NCBI GenBank assembly: GCA_009602725.1
Contig: WELB01000040.1
Span: forward strand, 510,565-561,291
Direction: 5' to 3'
Length of the DNA: 50,727 bases
Origin: Spirogloea muscicola
Taxonomy: Eukaryota; Streptophyta; Zygnematophyceae; Spirogloeales; Spirogloeaceae
Under the pieces are notes generated by a model, which saw only the letters and a program-made list of their open reading frames with translations, ran no database searches and had not been told where the DNA came from. The position numbers were made by a program, and so were the translations under genes. Shown here piece by piece: positions 46,975 to 50,727 of this stretch (position 1 is its first letter; the number at the start of each line of letters is the position of its first letter).

Positions 46975-47360
46975 AGAGAAGGCGCGCGGTGCGCATGAAA
47001 TTGGAAGGGTAGCCAATTCAAGCCTTACAAATGACCTGTTAACTGGGTAATGAGCGGGCTAAGGGGGACACTAATATCCCCGAGTGAGCACATGCATATC
47101 TGACAAGCTAAGCTGAGGCGCCAAACCACCACCACGGAAGCCATTAGCCTGTGCTAATGCACGACCAGCACGCTGGTGTATCGCGAGTGCCTGAGAGCGC
47201 TGTAGACTCAATGAAAGCCGCATTCTATAGCATGCAACGATGGCTTGCGGGACGCTAGAATGCCCCAAGAAAGGGAAAGGGGCCTTTCCTTGAGAAAGGC
47301 AAAAAGCCGCTTGGGGGGCGAGGGCTGTGAACGGCCAGCCCGAAGGAGTGGACGAAGGTC
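46975..47360 (-). repeat. LTRGY-family repeat, well-preserved copy
   Basis: The minus-strand frame at about 47071-47275 reads SVPQAIVACYRMRLSLSLQR, then RAGRALAQANGFRGGG, LAPQLSLSDMHVLTRGY and a stop. The tail continues to 46975 with the GCGCACCGCGCGCCTTCTCT block. A separate opposite-facing hairpin module lies at 47310-47355. Confidence 0.85.
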
Positions 47361-47381
47361 CGATCAACTTGATCAGCACAG

Positions 47382-47640
47382 CCACTGTTGCCCACGAGAG
47401 CTGCGCACCAGCGGCAGCTCCCCCTCGGGTTGTTCCTTCTCACAGCCATTGCCTTACGTCGGAAGCGCTGCTCTTCTGCCACTGCCACAGCCACAAGCAT
47501 TCGGCGCAGGTGAGAGCAGCACCTCCGCAGCCCCATCACTGCCCACCAGAGCTGCGTCCCAGCTCTCTCGCTTTTGTTCTCTCTCCTCCTCCATCCGGCG
47601 CAGGTGAGAGCAGCACCTCCGCCGCCCCGGCGCATGATGC
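47382..47640 (+). repeat. Imperfect tandem duplication in a leader region
   Basis: GGCGCAGGTGAGAGCAGCAC plus CTCCGC-GCC occurs at 47503-47537 and 47598-47632, and CACTG--GCCCAC-AGAGCTGC occurs at 47382 and 47536. Both copies of the first block contain CAG|GTGAGA, a consensus 5' splice site, directly upstream of the next gene. Confidence 0.6.
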
Positions 47641-47682
47641 GCAGGGTCTTCCTGGCGGCTGCTGGGCTCGTGCGACACAGCA

Positions 47683-48853
47683 ATGGTGGAGACGCGGGAA
47701 TACGTGGCGGCGGCCTCGGTCGCCGTGCTCGCCGGCCTGGCTGCCTACTACGCGTACCGCGTCTACAGCGCCAAGACGGCTGCGGCAGCCGCAGCAGCAT
47801 CCCCTGCCGCGGCGGCGGCAGGGGATGCGGCGGAGGCGTATGAAGAGGGGCCAGTCGAGGCTCCGCCGCCGGCGAAGCGCAAGGTGGAGGCGGAGGTGGT
47901 TATGGAAGAGGACCACGGGGCCTTTCTCACCGACATGGCTGCCAAGTACAGCCTCCCGGATGCAGGTGCGCCGCCCGGCACCGAAGCGCCGCAGAGCGCC
48001 AGACAGGGACGCCAGTACCGCTACGGCACAGGTGCCCATTGCTGCAATCTGGTGCATCTTTGCAGACAAGGCGCTACGGGTGGCCATCACGTACGCCATG
48101 GCGCCCGCTCACGAGCAGGTCATCTACGGCAAGGTGCGGCGGTGGCCTCCCCTTCTGCGCGGGGTGCGGCAGTCTGTGCCGCTGCCATAGGGTGCTCAGC
48201 CGCCGCAGTCGCCCCTGGTGCTGCAGGTGCGCTGCACGCACTGCAAGTACAAGCGGAAGACGAAGACAACACGGCTCATTGAGGCTGAGGTACGGTGGCG
48301 GCAGCCCGCCGACTGTGGCTGTGCAAACTTACCATCGTGTGCAGGCGTTGTGCCCTTCTCAGCATTGGTCGCTTTTCCATCAGCTTGTGGTGGTTGTTCA
48401 TGATGGTTTTGGGCTTTGGTGTGGGATGCTCAGCACCAGGAATTCCTAGAGGAGATGGTGAAGCGGCACAAGCTTGCCGACCGCGACAAGGTGACGGCTT
48501 TGACTGCAGCTTGTCAACCACTGCTCGTTGTCTTCGCAATTTTAGGCAACTGCTTGATGATGCTCGGCAAGCGGTCAATAGTGCTTGGCAAGCGCCTCCA
48601 GTTGCTCGCTCGTTCAAAGCTTGGCAGCTGCCCAACTTCATTGCACACCTCGGTAGCACAGCCAGTCTCGTCCCTAAGAGGATGCATGCAGCTTCTGATG
48701 CTGGGCTGCTGCGGCTGTCACTCCTGCGTTGACTTCGGCTTCATGCAGGCCTTAAGGATTATTGTGGACTACGCAATGACAGAGGATGGTCCGAAGGATG
48801 ACATATTTGGTGTGACGCGCTGCCTGCATGGAGAGGCCTGCAAGTCGTGCTGA
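47683..48853 (+). CDS. Membrane-anchored protein with two internal repeats, unrecognised
   Basis: Five exons, 47683-47965, 48066-48133, 48227-48289, 48434-48490 and 48749-48853, join in matching phases and give about 191 residues. The N-terminus has one hydrophobic segment (VAAASVAVLAGLAAYYAY), probably a membrane anchor or organelle signal, then a poly-Ala and Pro/Glu linker. Two homologous units follow. Unit 1 has HGAFLTDMAAKYSLPDADKA, LRVAITYAM and VRCTHCKYKRK. Unit 2 has HQEFLEEMVKRHKLADRDKA, LRIIVDYAM and VTRCLHGEACKSC. They share F(L)..M...+.L.D.DKALR...YAM and a Cys pair, and both have an intron next to the DK/ALR site, so the gene arose by internal duplication. Cys/His pairs may bind metal. 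I do not recognise a named family. Confidence 0.75.
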
Positions 48854-49692
48854 TAGCAGCCTTCGCTGGAGAATCTTCCTACTCTGGTGCTCCTTGTGCC
48901 AAGAGCATTGCCTTGCCTAAGAGTTTGCAGCAACAGTGGCCATGCATTCCAGTGCCAAGGCCACAGTTGGAGCCGCTCAGCAGTAACTAATGGTGGAGAA
49001 CTCCTGGCATTGCCCCTGGCCGCTACAGATTTGGAGGGTAGGGTTCTCAAACCTGGAAGCCTGACGACCTTCATGTTTCTGCCCTCCTTTGCTTTCTTAT
49101 GGTCGTACGTATATGTACGGCTGTTAAGTTGTAAGTCCACGAGCAATTGCTGTGGAAGAGCTATCTGAGCTGGCCAATATGCCAGATCAAGCACCCCTAC
49201 GCACTCTCTTCATGCAGACTGGTCATAAGCTGCAGTTACTGCAGAGGGATTTAGTGACGGCAGAAACAAGCCAGTGTAGGTGGCGCATCACTGGTCAGCA
49301 GACCTTGGCACGGAGCCCCAAGCGGTCAGCGCTGTGTGCATGCGCCGGGCGAGTGCTGGCAGGCATTGGCCAGCAGCATAACCATTGAGCTTGGCTGCTG
49401 CCTCAGAGAGCAGCGGCGGCTCGCCGCTGCCACCACTGCCACTGGCCACCAGGCCTCCCAGCAGCTTCAGCAGGTGCGGCCGCTGCTGCAGCTCAAACTT
49501 CTGCAAGGCGAGGTGCAGAGCCGAGCTAAGAAGAAAGGTTGATTGGTGCCCATTGCAGCGATGCTGCTGACTTTGCAACACGAGCAACAACTCGATTTGA
49601 TTAAAGGCTCCTCATGCGTGACGCGTCGATGCATTGCAAGTATTCAATGCATCGTGGTGCCGTCACGAGTGTAGCAGCGCTGAGTGTGGAAC
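48854..49692. other. Interval with possible coding stretches
   Basis: Two plus-strand stretches look coding: about 49150-49275 (contains VEELSELANMPDQAPLRTLF) and 49385-49542 (contains ASQQLQQVRPLLQLKLLQGE, ending in a Lys-rich tail before TGA). Together they could be the C-terminal exons of a helical protein. The second stretch is also open and plausible on the minus strand. Neither is identified, so no gene is called. Confidence 0.25.
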
Positions 49693-50727
49693 TTATGTAG
49701 TGTGAGGTCCTTGATCTGACTGTTCTTGACTATTTTGTAGACTGGGGAGACCCAGATACCGAGCAGTAATCTGTAGGACAGGTCGGACCTGGTGTACCAT
49801 CTCGGCCTGGTGGAATGCGTCGAGAGGTTGCACTTCCGTGCGAATGGTGCCGTACTGGCAGCGCTCTTGCTGTGCCTCTTTGCTGGTGGCTGCAGCAGTG
49901 TACTCGTCGGCGTCCGCGTAGAAGATGATGGACCTGCACGGACTTGTGACAGGCCTGCGGCTTTCAGTGCGAGCACAATCATGCTGTAGCATGGTGTTTG
50001 GAGGAGGAAGACACCAAGAAAGTGGCCAATGATTTGGCATGTGCCCAACAGCAGTAGCTTAGCGAGGTGAGTGGTGGCCTCCTCCAACAGCTTACGAAGC
50101 TAAAGTTGGACCCAAGGTGGGGGCAGCGTGCGCACCTGTACTGCCAGCCAACATCAGGGCCCTGGCCAAAGGCCTGCGTCGCGTCGTGGCTCGCCCAGAA
50201 GACGCGCAGCAGGTCGGCGTACGATACGAGCGCGGGGTCGTACTCCACCTGCAAGGCGTCAGGCGCGGAAGCTCAGCAAGGCCAGCAGCACAAGCACTGC
50301 CATAAGCACTGTCAGTACGAAGGAGGACCACATGTTTCTGTGGCGTTCTACAGCAATTTCCGACGTCCCGACAACATGGCGACCAGTGGGGTGCTCCACC
50401 TCCACGGCTTCTGCGTGGTCGCCGATGTGCTTGTACGTCGCCATCGGCCAATGACCGCCCGCATAGCCCGCCCGCGTCCGCCGCACGCCTTCAGGAGGCA
50501 CGGGCAAGCTGCGCTGAGGCACTGAGGCGGCGGGAGCCCAAGTGGGGCTTGCACTGGGCTGCCACGCAGCGTGGCCAGAAGGCAAACCTGGGATGCACCC
50601 AAAGGCGGCCTCGGCGGCCCAGAAGCACCCCAGCGCGAAGGCGGCGGTCCTCGTCGGGCCGCCGCCGCCGCCAGGAGGGGGCCCTCGCAGGACGGCGAGC
50701 GCGTCGCGGGCTGCGGCAGCGGCCCCG
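49693..50727 (-). CDS. MSRA: Peptide methionine sulfoxide reductase A, 5' end off window
   Basis: Reduces methionine-S-sulfoxide in proteins using thioredoxin. Five minus-strand exons are visible: 50588-50727 (continues off the window), 50400-50488, 50136-50248, 49789-49933 and 49693-49770, with consistent phases. Exon 1 has [19 protein letters not shown], containing the catalytic Cys of the GCFW motif. Exon 2 has [12 protein letters not shown]...[14 protein letters not shown], the VGYAGG and H.E.V elements. Exon 3 has [20 protein letters not shown], then [18 protein letters not shown]. Exon 4 has [17 protein letters not shown] and [11 protein letters not shown]. The last exon is a non-conserved tail ending at TAA. 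The sequence before GCFW is Ala/Gly/Pro-rich, possibly a targeting peptide. No clear C-terminal recycling Cys is seen. Visible length is about 186 residues. Confidence 0.92.

Overview
The window is nuclear DNA of a green-lineage eukaryote, most likely a chlorophyte alga. Genes are split into many short, GC-rich exons with GT-AG introns of about 70-500 bp, on both strands and without operons. The readable proteins are plant-type: an AP2/ERF factor, an ERD15/CID1-like PAM2 protein, a plant-style L-gulonolactone oxidase homologue, and plant-like STEEP1, SYF1, SCAI and ISD11. A stretch of TTTAGGG-like repeats in one intron fits plant/algal telomere chemistry. I cannot name the species. The assembly has two N gaps (10168-10666 and 39558-39618) and a few single Ns.

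Layout, left to right: POLD4 C-terminus (+, cut by the window edge); an unidentified plus-strand candidate gene; COX6A (-); a small two-helix membrane protein resembling TMEM242 (-); an AP2/ERF factor (-); a repeat-rich and partly unreadable zone; a 12-exon GulLO-like FAD oxidase (-); a dense repeat zone at 18.3-19.9 kb; STEEP1-like (-); another repeat zone with a perfect 106-bp inverted repeat; the 14-exon splicing factor SYF1 (+); ERD15-like (-), convergent with SYF1; a 3-kb repeat zone; a METTL21-type lysine methyltransferase (-); a LYR-motif protein (+); SCAI (+, 5' end in a gap); ISD11/LYRM4 (-); an unrecognised membrane-anchored protein built of two internal repeats (+); and MsrA (-, 5' end off the window). 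I derived exon models by joining open frames at splice sites with compatible phases, so boundaries are predictions.

The genes do not form one pathway. Several act in mitochondria or redox metabolism (COX6A, ISD11, the second LYR protein, possibly the TMEM242-like protein, MsrA, GulLO), probably by chance. The most distinctive feature is between the genes: a high-copy repeat family in about 30 pieces. Its better copies carry the same reading frame ending in LTRGY, with many synonymous differences between copies. They share a downstream tail with a GGGCTGG...CAGCCC hairpin. One short piece of this family has inserted into another copy with a 9-bp target-site duplication. I recognise no known transposon protein in it, so it is the best candidate here for an undescribed mobile element.
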